Source: an uncultured Kordiimonas sp.
GTDB taxonomy: Bacteria > Pseudomonadota > Alphaproteobacteria > Sphingomonadales > Kordiimonadaceae
NCBI GenBank assembly: GCA_947503575.1
Contig: CANNDZ010000001.1
Location: 2,253,672-2,317,671, forward strand
Reading direction: 5' to 3'
Length of the DNA stretch: 64,000 nt
Numbering within the stretch: the stretch's first letter is position 1; every line of letters begins with the position of its first letter. Under the pieces are notes generated by a model. It did not search any database. It was given only the letters and a program-made list of their open reading frames with translations, and was not told where the DNA came from. The translations under genes and the position numbers were made by a program. Below are positions 33,293 through 42,115 of the stretch, in pieces.

Positions 33293-33836
33293 GGATAATC
33301 TCCACGCCTTCGCTTTTATCGTTCAAGACGCGCCGCTCCGGGCCTCCATAGTCCAGCTTTTGGCGCCGCCTGTCAGGGCCGAAAAAGTCCGTTGTGTGCA
33401 CAAACTGCCGTGGCCGCTCGATGATAGAAATAAGCTTTTCACCAATGTGCTTAATAGTGAATGGTTTTGCCAGCATGTCGCTGACGCCCATTTCGCGAGC
33501 CTGCAAAATCCGCTCGGGTTCCGTGTAGCTTGTGATCAACATAAAGGGCACAAACCGGTCTGGGCTATCTTTGTGACGACGGACCCAACGCAGGAACATC
33601 ATGCCGTCAATCGGATGCATGTCCCAATTGGATATAATGATATCGATTTGCTGAACACCAACCCGCATCGGTTCATTTTTGACCCGTTGCAGGAAATGGA
33701 TGGCGTCACCGCCGTGCTCTACAGCAAAAACATTACCAACACCCAGAACCTTCAACGAATTTACAAGTAGGGAGCGGATAAAAGGGCTATCTTCCGCCAA
33801 AAGGATGTTTACGCGATCAAAATCATAGTCACTCAT
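33285..33836 (-). CDS. Receiver-domain protein with Asn at the phosphoacceptor site
   Basis: A 183-residue single-domain response regulator. The acidic pair Glu15/Asp16 (ILLAEDSPF), LITSYTE and AKPF (Thr/Ser and Lys) are present, but the phosphoacceptor block reads IISNWDMHPIDG: Asn70 stands where DLIISDWNMP-like proteins have Asp, while Asp72 is two residues further. It may be a phosphorylation-independent receiver or may use Asp72. The C-terminal tail (FFGPDRRRQKLDYGGPERRV) carries a repeated GPxRR motif that may bind a partner. It is flanked by two HPt genes. Confidence 0.82.
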   Translation of the reverse strand: MSDYDFDRVNILLAEDSPFIRSLLVNSLKVLGVGNVFAVEHGGDAIHFLQRVKNEPMRVGVQQIDIIISNWDMHPIDGMMFLRWVRRHKDSPDRFVPFMLITSYTEPERILQAREMGVSDMLAKPFTIKHIGEKLISIIERPRQFVHTTDFFGPDRRRQKLDYGGPERRVLNDKSEGVEIIRG

Positions 33837-33921
33837 ACAAAACCTTTATGCCGTATCAACGGTGCCGACCCCGGAAGCGATTCTAGCTGTCAATCTGCAG
33901 CAGGGTCAAATCTATTATATT

Positions 33922-34278
33922 CTACTTATCGTGATCACGGTTTTTAATCACCAAGACAGTCTGCTCCAAACGGGTTAACAATTCTTTGCTAACGCGGGCA
34001 CGGCGCGGATCATCTACCCCTGGATACCCCATCTGTTCCGCCCGTTCTGCTTCGCACGCCAGACGCCAAGCGCCAATGCTGCGGGCCGCGCCTTTCAATT
34101 TATGCGCATCGGACCGCCAAGTGTCATTGCCGGAGGCGCACAAAGTCTCCAAATATTTGGGAGCATGCTCCAGAAATATCGCCAAAACCTGCTTCTGGAG
34201 ATCACGGTCACCGCCCGTAAACTCATTCAGGTGACTATCATCTAACACGACGGTCTCATCCCAGGAAGACTGTGCCAC
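33922..34278 (-). CDS. HPt domain protein, second copy
   Basis: A 118-residue HPt protein with the classic core DAHKLKGAARSIGAWRLA (His near residue 57) and helix LNEFTGGDRDLQKQVLAIFLEHAPKYL. It matches single-domain HPt proteins in length. It lies three bases after the stop of the small unknown upstream and 85 bases before the receiver gene, in the same direction, suggesting one phosphorelay unit. Confidence 0.87.
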   Translation of the reverse strand: MAQSSWDETVVLDDSHLNEFTGGDRDLQKQVLAIFLEHAPKYLETLCASGNDTWRSDAHKLKGAARSIGAWRLACEAERAEQMGYPGVDDPRRARVSKELLTRLEQTVLVIKNRDHDK

Positions 34279-34281
34279 GCG

Positions 34282-34542
34282 TTACTTCACTTTCAGTATT
34301 TTACGCCCTGTGGCGGTAAGCTTGCAGACAAGCCAATCAGGTTTGATCGGGTTTCTATACCAGCTTTCAGCCCAGCCATTTTTAATGCAGGACTTGATGG
34401 TCTGATCTTTGAAACGCTGCCCTTGTTTATCAAACAGCGGGAGCTTGCCTCCCGGCTGTTCCAGCCCACGCTCAAGATAGCGACGCTGCGCAGCAGTGAC
34501 ACCCGCCTTTTTTGTCCGTGCTTTTTCGATTGTTTCAGCCAT
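34282..34542 (-). CDS. Conserved small protein, winged-helix-like
   Basis: An 86-residue basic protein that I cannot name. It has AAQRRYLERGLEQPGGKLPLFD, then KSCIKNGWAESWYRNPIKPDWLVCKLTATGRKIL; the last block resembles the wing and final helix of small winged-helix proteins (LTATGRKIL is a common ending). It is the first gene of the HPt/receiver unit, three bases before the second HPt gene, which suggests a DNA-binding or adaptor role. AAAGGGATAAT precedes the ATG. Confidence 0.65.
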   Translation of the reverse strand: MAETIEKARTKKAGVTAAQRRYLERGLEQPGGKLPLFDKQGQRFKDQTIKSCIKNGWAESWYRNPIKPDWLVCKLTATGRKILKVK

Positions 34543-34734
34543 GGCATTATCCCTTTTGCCAACAGAATGAATTTTTACCGAAAACCTTCATAAACATACA
34601 AGAAATCCATGTTTTTGCCATAACTCATAGGCAAGAGTGGTCTATGACGCCTCTACAAGTGACGCAACAGTTGACGCTGTGTCACGAAAATGAAACTGTT
34701 AACCCATGTTTTTTGGGGCTTAGGGGCGACAGAA

Positions 34735-37542
34735 ATGTCAAGAGTGGACCTGGATTTTCCGGACGTGAATTCACAAAACGATAGCAGTTCCGATGCGCGA
34801 CAAACCGCGTCGGACGAAAAACAACAAGCACAGACCAATCAGCGGGCCAATCAGCGGGCTCGTAATGCGCGGCGGTTGGTGCCGGTCATTGCCGCTGGTT
34901 TGGGGTCTGCGGTATGGACTGGCCTGGCCTTATATTATGTTTTGTCAGTTGCACCGCTGGACGCCATTACTTTGGAGCCAGTCAGCTTGGCGAGCATGGT
35001 TGCCGGTTACAGCACGCCCATCGCAATTTTTTGGCTGATTGCCCTCGCTTTTCAGCGCACAGACCCCCTTCTTGAACGCCGCCTTGCCATATCCCAAAAT
35101 CTGGACCGTGCCGTCGCGCCCGTTGAGGTCGCCGAACGTCGCCTTGCGGACCTGAACAAAGCACTGGTGAAGGAAATCACCAACATTGATGCCGTTGCTG
35201 ACCTTGCCTCCGACCGGCTGGGTAATCTTGAAAACAGGTTTCAGGCGCAAATCAGTGACCTGTTTTCTGCCACAGCCGACACGGAAGCACGCACCGCAAG
35301 CATCCGCGAGTTGCTGGAGCGGGAACGCACGGCCATTCAGGACCTGACAAAAGATGTCGAAACACGCATCACCGGCCTTGAAGCGACCGTGAATAGCATG
35401 AGCGACCGGGTCGAAGGTGCCGGATCAGCAGCTGCAGCAACCGCAGACCATGCTCGTGACCGCGTAAACACCAGTCTAGAAGCGTTTGGCAAAGCGACAG
35501 AAGACTTTGAAAGCCGCCTTGATAAAGCCGGTGACCATGTCAGCAGCCGTGTTAATGAAGTGCAGGATATTGCTGTCGACGTAGAACTGCGCTTACAAGC
35601 CGTCACCGACAAAGTTCTCGGGGGTATGGAAAAATTCCGACATGACGTGGAAGGCTTGGAAGGCCGGTCCGCAGAGCTGTCAGTTCATATGACAACGCAG
35701 GGCACCGTTTTGAAGGAACTGGCCGAACTGGCGGCAGCAGAGTCTGCCAAAATTGAAGAAAGCCTGCGCACCCATGTCGGCGAAGTCCGCACCGCCGCAA
35801 ACGAAGCACTGGAAAGCACCAATGACGTCTCGAAAGTCTTCTCGGACCGGGCCCAAGCCATGTCCGACCAGATTATCGAAACGGTGGGGCGTGCCAAATC
35901 CATGCTGGACGAAGCAGGACAGTCTCTTGAAGCCCACAGTACATCTGCCTTGGAAACGAGTGAACGCGTGAATGCGCAAACCCTGGCCACCACAGAACAA
36001 ACCGGCAAACAGGTGCTGGAGCATGCCAAACAGGTTGATCTGGTGTTGGAAGACGGTCTGGAACGCGCGCGGCGCGCTCTGGATGCAACCCTATCCACGA
36101 TATCGGAGCAAAACAACGCAGCAACACAAGAAGCAGAGGCAATGGCCGAGCGCACATTACAACATATTCGCCAACTAAGAGCAGGTGTTGAAGACCAGAT
36201 GGCAGAACTTGCGAAAGCAGGCGAAGAAGCCGGGCAATCGCTTTCCGGCTCAGCCGAACAAATCGAAGACCGGGCGCGCGCGCTGGCAGAACAATCAGAG
36301 AAAACCAAAACTGAAATTGATGCCGTTAAAGGCAGCATGGGTGAACAAAGCGAGGTTTTATCTGACCTGTTGGGTGACACACGAATGAAGCTGTCACGAC
36401 TTGAGGAAGATCTGACACGCCAGCGCGATGCTTTAAATGCTGCATCCGATGATGCCGCAAATAAGGTAATCGAAGCGGCGGAACGGTTTACCTCCCAAAC
36501 TGCTGTATTGCAGGAAAAAGCCGGAGAAACCGAAGTTTTCTTAAGCGAAAAAACCACCGCTCTCTCGGATGCGGTATCCGACGTTGAAACAAAAGCTATA
36601 AATGCCGCTGATTCTGTCATGACTCAAAGCGATGCGTTAAGCAGAAACGCGGCTATCCTGGACGAGCAACTTCATGAGACAAGCCAGAAATTGGGGCGCG
36701 CCGCCGAAGCTTTTGCTGGTGAACGAGAGCGCATTATTGAAGAAGCTGGCGACGTTATCCAAAGCCTGGATAAATCAACAGAACGTATGGATGCCCAGAT
36801 CGCTCAGTTTGCCGAAAGCTCCACGGAAGCAGCGGCACGGCTTGACTCCGCAAGTCAGGCGTTAATGGACCAAACCGAGCGTGCACAAACAGAAATGCGA
36901 ACATCTGTATCGCAAACTGGCGAGGAACTCAGCGCCAGCATCGGTGAAATCAGCGACAAGGCGGGAGAGCGCATCACGTACCTTCAAGAACAAATGCAGG
37001 CCACGCTAAACCGGGTTCTTTCTGATTATGAAGAAAGTGCAGAACGTGCCGAAAAAGAAAGCGCTCTGCTTGCGATGCGCCTGGGCACAGAGTCTGACAA
37101 GATCGCCAATCAGGCGGAACAGTTTATTGAAAAAACTGCTGAAATCGAAAAACGGATCGTATCGGCAACCAAAAATGATTTTGCCCGCACGTCAGCGCTG
37201 CTTATGGAAAGCTTGCAGTCTGCTTCCATCGACATAAACAAGGCCCTTTCGCAAGATCTGCCTGATGGAGTTTGGGAAGGCTACCTTGAAGGCGATAAAT
37301 CGATCTTCATGCGGCGTACGCTGAAAATGGGGGACCGCACCACCCGCAGGGCCATTGCCGAAAAATACAAACTGGATAGCGAGTTCCGCGAGACTGTTGC
37401 GCGCTATTGCCGTGATTTTGAAGGATTGATGGAACGCGCAATGATTGGCGACAAAGGCAGCGCACTGTCTGTAACACTGATTTCATCAGATATGGGCAAG
37501 CTTTACATTCTAATGGGACAATCGCTGAAGAAATTCAGCTAA
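34735..37542 (+). CDS. Large coiled-coil membrane protein, TipN-like
   Basis: A 935-residue protein with two N-terminal transmembrane helices (near residues 43-65 and 78-100, LVPVIAAGLGSAVWTGLAL and GYSTPIAIFWLIALAF), then about 700 residues of Ala/Glu/Gln/Lys-rich coiled coil, and a compact C-terminal domain (GVWEGYLEGDKSIFMRR ... GSALSVTLISSDMGKLYILM). Size and architecture match the Caulobacter polarity factor TipN, which marks the new pole and positions the flagellum. I start at ATG 34735 after AGGGGCGACAG. Similarity is architectural, so the name is tentative; a general membrane-anchored scaffold is the alternative. Confidence 0.6.
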   Translation: MSRVDLDFPDVNSQNDSSSDARQTASDEKQQAQTNQRANQRARNARRLVPVIAAGLGSAVWTGLALYYVLSVAPLDAITLEPVSLASMVAGYSTPIAIFWLIALAFQRTDPLLERRLAISQNLDRAVAPVEVAERRLADLNKALVKEITNIDAVADLASDRLGNLENRFQAQISDLFSATADTEARTASIRELLERERTAIQDLTKDVETRITGLEATVNSMSDRVEGAGSAAAATADHARDRVNTSLEAFGKATEDFESRLDKAGDHVSSRVNEVQDIAVDVELRLQAVTDKVLGGMEKFRHDVEGLEGRSAELSVHMTTQGTVLKELAELAAAESAKIEESLRTHVGEVRTAANEALESTNDVSKVFSDRAQAMSDQIIETVGRAKSMLDEAGQSLEAHSTSALETSERVNAQTLATTEQTGKQVLEHAKQVDLVLEDGLERARRALDATLSTISEQNNAATQEAEAMAERTLQHIRQLRAGVEDQMAELAKAGEEAGQSLSGSAEQIEDRARALAEQSEKTKTEIDAVKGSMGEQSEVLSDLLGDTRMKLSRLEEDLTRQRDALNAASDDAANKVIEAAERFTSQTAVLQEKAGETEVFLSEKTTALSDAVSDVETKAINAADSVMTQSDALSRNAAILDEQLHETSQKLGRAAEAFAGERERIIEEAGDVIQSLDKSTERMDAQIAQFAESSTEAAARLDSASQALMDQTERAQTEMRTSVSQTGEELSASIGEISDKAGERITYLQEQMQATLNRVLSDYEESAERAEKESALLAMRLGTESDKIANQAEQFIEKTAEIEKRIVSATKNDFARTSALLMESLQSASIDINKALSQDLPDGVWEGYLEGDKSIFMRRTLKMGDRTTRRAIAEKYKLDSEFRETVARYCRDFEGLMERAMIGDKGSALSVTLISSDMGKLYILMGQSLKKFS

Positions 37543-37562
37543 ATTTCCAGGTTGGGGGAACC

Positions 37563-38636
37563 ATGACATTGAAGATGCTGACGTTAGCAGCAACAATTTT
37601 TGTTGCTGGCTGCACGGAGGAAACTCCGCGACAAACCGATACGGCAGATACAACCGTCCAGCAGCCTGTGCGCTGGCGCATGACAAGCACGTATCCGTCT
37701 ACGCTGTTGCAAATAGGCACGCTTGGAAAACGGTTATCTGATGAATTGTTGCTAATCTCGCAAGGTGACATAGAGTTGAAATTCCATGAGCCCGGCGTTT
37801 TGGCCCCACCCTTTGAGACATTTGATGCCGTTAGCTACGGCGCGGTTGAAGCAGGCTGGTCAACACCGGGTTACTGGGCCGGTAAGGAACCTGCCCTACA
37901 ATTATTTGCTTCTGTGCCCTTTGGCCCTTCCGCGCCGGAATATTTAGCCTGGTTCGATTTTGGCGGCGGCAAAGCCTTGTTTGATGAAATTTATCACAGT
38001 CATAACATCCACAGCGTTATTTGTGGCCTGACTCCACCGGAGGCTTCTGGTTGGTTCAAAAAAGAAATCAATTCAATCGAAGACTTTCGCGGCTTGAAAA
38101 TCCGGTTTTTTGGTCTGGGCGGTAAAGTTATGGAGAAAATCGGCGCTGCGCCTCAGTTGATTGCCGGCGGTGAAATATACCAAGCCCTTGAACTGGGGAC
38201 TATTGACGCCACTGAGTATGCGATGCCCGCCGTTGATGAACGTATGGGTTTTTACGAAGTCGCAAAACACTATTATTTACCGGGCTGGCACCAGCAATCT
38301 ACCTTCTTTGAATTGATGATCAATCTGGATGCATGGAACGCCTTATCCAACAACCAGCAGCACCTTATTGAAACCACCTGTTCCGCCAATGTGCGTCACG
38401 GTGTTTCCGAAGGCGAGGCTCTGCAGGCGGATGCAATGGCGCGGCTGGAGGAAAAAGGTGTGCAAATACACACATGGTCGCCAGAAATTCTTTCTGCACT
38501 TCGCATAGCATGGAATGACGTTGCCGCTGACCTGCAGACTGAGGATGAGGCATTTGCAAGCGTTTGGCAGTCGCTTGCTGCATTTAGGGCAAAATACAAA
38601 GGATGGGCCGACCGCGGCTATCTGAAAAACGAATGA
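37563..38636 (+). CDS. dctP: TRAP transporter substrate-binding protein, lipoprotein form
   Basis: A 357-residue DctP-type receptor that captures an organic acid in the periplasm for the TRAP transporter. The N-terminus has a short lipoprotein signal with FVAGC lipobox (Cys near 17), so it is probably membrane-anchored. Family segments are RWRMTSTYPSTLLQIGTLGKRLSDEL, FRGLKIRFFGLGGKVMEKIGAAPQLIAGGEIYQALELGTIDATEYAMP and the Arg in KIRFFG that clasps the carboxylate. The stop overlaps the small permease start (ATGA). Confidence 0.9.
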   Translation: MTLKMLTLAATIFVAGCTEETPRQTDTADTTVQQPVRWRMTSTYPSTLLQIGTLGKRLSDELLLISQGDIELKFHEPGVLAPPFETFDAVSYGAVEAGWSTPGYWAGKEPALQLFASVPFGPSAPEYLAWFDFGGGKALFDEIYHSHNIHSVICGLTPPEASGWFKKEINSIEDFRGLKIRFFGLGGKVMEKIGAAPQLIAGGEIYQALELGTIDATEYAMPAVDERMGFYEVAKHYYLPGWHQQSTFFELMINLDAWNALSNNQQHLIETTCSANVRHGVSEGEALQADAMARLEEKGVQIHTWSPEILSALRIAWNDVAADLQTEDEAFASVWQSLAAFRAKYKGWADRGYLKNE

Positions 38637-39211
38637 TGAACCGTTTATTGTCTATTTCTGCGTTTTTAAAGCGCATTGCTGAGACTTTGGGTCGCCTTTC
38701 TGCCTGGCTGATTGTTGTGCTTATTATGGTCATAATCACCGACGTCACGTTACGGCACTGGTTTGTTATCGGCTCCACAAAGTTGCAGGAGCTGGAATGG
38801 CACTTACACGGCGCCCTATTTCTGCTGGCGCTTGGCTGGGCATACAGCCGTGATGCCCATGTGCGGATAGAGCTTGCCAGCGAGCGGTTCGCCCCCAGAA
38901 CAAAAGCATGGGTGGAGCTATTTGGTTGCCTTGTTTTCCTGTTACCATACGTCGCTGCAGTCATCTGGTTCGGCATAGACTATGTTGGCTACAGCCTTGA
39001 GTATAACGAAGCCAGCCCTTCTGCGACCGGGCTACCGGACCGATGGATTATCAAAGCCGCTATTCCAATAGGGTTTTTAACCCTTGGTTTTGCTGCGATT
39101 GCCCGGATGCTGGAAGCGATTGTGTTTTTGTTCGGGCCTGACGCGTTGCACGGGCAAACACATTTTGCGGGCCGCTATGCAGCGGATAAAACGCCAGAGG
39201 AGACAGTCTGA
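38633..39211 (+). CDS. dctQ: TRAP transporter small permease DctQ
   Basis: A 192-residue four-helix membrane protein (helices near residues 15-35, 55-75, 95-120 and 140-165) of the DctQ family, recognised from its place between dctP and dctM and the LQELEWHLHGALFLLALGWAYSRDAHVRIE segment. ATG 38633 gives a four-base overlap with dctP; a longer upstream reading would overlap dctP heavily. It ends on TGATG shared with dctM. Confidence 0.88.
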   Translation: MMNRLLSISAFLKRIAETLGRLSAWLIVVLIMVIITDVTLRHWFVIGSTKLQELEWHLHGALFLLALGWAYSRDAHVRIELASERFAPRTKAWVELFGCLVFLLPYVAAVIWFGIDYVGYSLEYNEASPSATGLPDRWIIKAAIPIGFLTLGFAAIARMLEAIVFLFGPDALHGQTHFAGRYAADKTPEETV

Positions 39212-40572
39212 TGGATATGTTCATCACCCTGCTCCCGTTCTTGATGTTCGCCTGCTTAGTGCCACTGTTATTCAGCGGCTATCCAATCGCTTTCATTCTT
39301 GGTGGCGTTGGACTGGGGTTTTGGGGCCTGGCAGTAGCAATAGGCATTGAAAACCCAAACAGCTTTTTTCTGGTCGTCAGCCGCATTTTCGGCGGCGTCG
39401 TGAACAAACAAATCCTGGTCGCCATTCCCATGTTCATTTTCATGGGCACCATGATGGAACGCAGCGGTATTGCCCGTGATTTATTGAATACGCTTCAACT
39501 GATGACGCGGCGCGTGCCTGGTGGGTTAGCGCTCTCTGTGACGCTTTTGGGGGTTATTCTGGCAGCAACCACCGGCATTATTGGCGCCAGCGTTGTGATG
39601 ATGACGCTGATGGCTCTGCCCGTCATGCTGGAGCGCGGGTATGACCGGGCATTGGCAACAGGCACCATAGCTGCATCCGGCACGCTGGGTATTCTTCTCC
39701 CGCCATCGATCATGCTGGTGGTGATGGCGGATTTGCTGGGCACATCCGCGGGCGGGCTGTTCCTTGCCGCTATTGTGCCAAGCCTGATGCTGGCGAGCTT
39801 TTACCTCCTGTATATATTTATACGAACCAGCCTGAACCCTGCGCTGGCCCCTATACAGGAAACAGATGATACTTTACCTGCATTGACGCCAGGCATCATT
39901 ATCAGGAGCTTTTTACCACCGCTGGTGCTTATTCTTGCCGTTTTAGGGTCGATTTTTAGTGGTATTGCGACCCCGACAGAAGCCAGCGGTGTCGGCGCGT
40001 TTGGTGCATTGGTGCTGGCCCGCCTTCGCGGAGAACTGCGCTACACCGTGCTGCGGGACGTGGTGGAGCAAGCGACCTTAACGACCACCATGCTGTTCGG
40101 ACTGTTTGTTGGTGCAACAGCCTTTTCTTACGTTTTTGCGTTACTGGGCGGCCATGACCAGATTTTGCATATTATCCAGTCCAGCGGCACGAGTGGCTGG
40201 ACTGTTCTGCTAATCCTGATGGTGGCCGTGTTCCTTCTGGGCTTCTTTTTTGACTGGATCGAAATTACGCTGATTATCCTGCCTGTGTTTGCGCCTATCA
40301 TTGCTCATCTGGATTTTGGTGGACACCTACCAGATCCTGGGCTGACAACCATGTGGTTTGCCATATTGATGGCAGTGAACCTGCAAACCAGTTTTCTGAC
40401 ACCACCGTTTGGTTTTGCGCTGTTTTATATGAAGGGCGCTGCGGGTAACATGGTAGCATTGAAGGATATATACCGCGGCATTATCCCCTTTGTTATTCTG
40501 CAGCTTCTGGGGTTGCTTGCCATCTTGATGTGGCCAGAGATTGCTTTGTGGCTGCCGCTTAACGGACGCTAA
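39211..40572 (+). CDS. dctM: TRAP transporter large permease DctM
   Basis: A 453-residue membrane protein with about 12 predicted helices, the translocating subunit. Family motifs are FMGTMMERSGIARDLLNTL, GILLPPSIMLVVMADLLGTSAGGLF and NLQTSFLTPPFGFALFYMKGAA. The proton- or sodium-driven TRAP system imports dicarboxylates or related acids; the substrate cannot be read from sequence. A terminator follows. Confidence 0.95.
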   Translation: MDMFITLLPFLMFACLVPLLFSGYPIAFILGGVGLGFWGLAVAIGIENPNSFFLVVSRIFGGVVNKQILVAIPMFIFMGTMMERSGIARDLLNTLQLMTRRVPGGLALSVTLLGVILAATTGIIGASVVMMTLMALPVMLERGYDRALATGTIAASGTLGILLPPSIMLVVMADLLGTSAGGLFLAAIVPSLMLASFYLLYIFIRTSLNPALAPIQETDDTLPALTPGIIIRSFLPPLVLILAVLGSIFSGIATPTEASGVGAFGALVLARLRGELRYTVLRDVVEQATLTTTMLFGLFVGATAFSYVFALLGGHDQILHIIQSSGTSGWTVLLILMVAVFLLGFFFDWIEITLIILPVFAPIIAHLDFGGHLPDPGLTTMWFAILMAVNLQTSFLTPPFGFALFYMKGAAGNMVALKDIYRGIIPFVILQLLGLLAILMWPEIALWLPLNGR

Positions 40573-40593
40573 AAAACAGCATCTGAACAAGAA

Positions 40594-40616
40594 AGAAGCC
40601 CAGAAACCGGGCTTCT
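40594..40616. terminator. Shared terminator between dctM and the DUF2336 gene
   Basis: AGAAGCCC-AGAAACC-GGGCTTCT is an 8-base stem between two convergent genes. The minus strand continues with a T-rich run, so it best serves the DUF2336 gene; the plus side has few T residues. Confidence 0.72.
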
Positions 40617-40644
40617 TGGGGAAATAAGCTCTGCAAAAACCTGA

Positions 40645-41772
40645 TTATGCCGCTGAAGCGCTGCTTCCCACATCGGCAGAGCCTAGCTTGCCGATCAGGT
40701 AATCAAGGTTTTCTGTGTCAATTTCGTCTTCAATGCGCGTTAGAACACGCTCAATCATCAATTTGCGGTAGGTTTCGCGGTCATCACCGCCGGTTTCCAG
40801 CATTTCGGTTGATAGATCAAGCGCCGCGCGCGCCATGACGAGAAACTGCGGCGGCATATCAGATACTTCAAACAATCGCTTCAAACCCATTTCGCCGCCA
40901 TCATGCACCAGCTTGTACGCATTAATAACGGGGATACCTGCTTTTTTGGCAAGGGCCACTTCGAAAAAGGTCGTGTCACCCATGCAGAGGGCCCGCAGCA
41001 TCAGTGTCGGCGTCAGGCGCCCATTGGCTTCAAGCTGATCAACCAGTTGCTGAACAGTCCGTTGATCGCCACCTTCAACCAGCGATACCGTTGCTTTCTC
41101 ACGGCTTTCAAGCAACAGGTCGGTTGCGGTTGTTGGGGAAATTTCATGATGCGTCATGATATGATCGCGCAGTTGCTCCGATACCATGGTGACCAGACGC
41201 TCTGACACCCCAACCGGCAAATCCTGGCGCTGCGCCATCGGGGCATTCACCTTCTGGCTGGTACCAAACTTATCGAGCACACGGTCAAACGTGCCTTCGT
41301 TCAAGCTTGCGCCCGTGTTACCAACCAGCGCTGCAACCACATCCTCATCATCTGTGTCAACCAGCGCGTCGGCAACACGTTCCGACACAATAGAGCGGCC
41401 TGCAACCGCCTTCTGATGATCAGCGCTACGTGTTTTAACGATTTCGACCAAGTCTTCGTCTGTAAGCACCGAGGACGATTCGATCATCGGCATTGCGACG
41501 CTTTCGACATCTTTTGCCAAGGCTGCCGCAACGTCGTGCGGCACAGACGGGTTATCTTTCAAACTGTCGGACAAGGCCTCGCGCACACGCACGGCGGCAT
41601 CTTTGACCATGGCACGAAAAATATCTTCTGCAATGGCGCGCTCCGCCTCACTCAGCGCTTTACCGGCAAAAGTGTTGGCGACTTTCTCCGCCGCCACTGC
41701 GCGGTTATCGCTGTTTGGATCTTGCAGAAGTTTGGCTACATCAGCACTGGAAAGGGTTGTCTCGTCGGACAC
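40645..41772 (-). CDS. DUF2336 domain protein
   Basis: A 375-residue cytoplasmic helical-repeat protein of the DUF2336 family, common in alphaproteobacteria and of unknown function, sometimes found beside signalling genes. HEAT-like helices appear in RAVAAEKVANTFAGKALSEAERAIAEDIFRAM and in VRVREALSDSLKDNP; the second half contains QLVDQLEANGRLTPTLMLRALCMGDTTFFEVALAKKAGIP, a family hallmark. No catalytic motif is apparent. Confidence 0.85.
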   Translation of the reverse strand: MSDETTLSSADVAKLLQDPNSDNRAVAAEKVANTFAGKALSEAERAIAEDIFRAMVKDAAVRVREALSDSLKDNPSVPHDVAAALAKDVESVAMPMIESSSVLTDEDLVEIVKTRSADHQKAVAGRSIVSERVADALVDTDDEDVVAALVGNTGASLNEGTFDRVLDKFGTSQKVNAPMAQRQDLPVGVSERLVTMVSEQLRDHIMTHHEISPTTATDLLLESREKATVSLVEGGDQRTVQQLVDQLEANGRLTPTLMLRALCMGDTTFFEVALAKKAGIPVINAYKLVHDGGEMGLKRLFEVSDMPPQFLVMARAALDLSTEMLETGGDDRETYRKLMIERVLTRIEDEIDTENLDYLIGKLGSADVGSSASAA

Positions 41773-42115
41773 AGCGGAAATCCCCTAAATTACAAATTAC
41801 ATGTGTGCTTTGATGCGTTTCCCAAAGCTTAGCCCGACAATAAAAGGAACAAGTTAACCCGTCGTTAAAAGCTCTCTAAACTTTTAGCGGCACATTTACA
41901 CAGTGTACCTTGCCTGAAGATGGACTTGCACAAGCCTAAAAGAACGGCATTTATCACCGTTTTTTTACTTGAGGCATCTTTCCATTGAGCCAAAGCGCGT
42001 TAGCGGCTAGCATGCGCGGCATTTAAGAGTAGTGGCACCAAAATGCCTCTATTCCCTGTCAAAGCGGCGAAAATAAAGACCGCATAAACAGTATCCTACC
42101 GAAGGGGGAATATGT
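41773..42115. other. Divergent intergenic region with one inverted repeat
   Basis: Between the divergent DUF2336 and symporter genes. No coding frame is convincing. One imperfect inverted repeat, CGTTAAAAG and CTTTTAGCG separated by nine bases (41863-41889), is present; it could be an operator or hairpin. I found no riboswitch-like structure ahead of the symporter. Confidence 0.45.

Noticed and set aside
35685..36620. Leftward 311-residue frame inside the TipN-like gene
   Set aside because: Ser/Ala-rich antisense of a coiled coil; such shadows arise from Ala/Glu-rich codons.
41773..42115. Glycine-type riboswitch before the symporter
   Set aside because: I could not find the paired conserved cores; only one simple inverted repeat is present.
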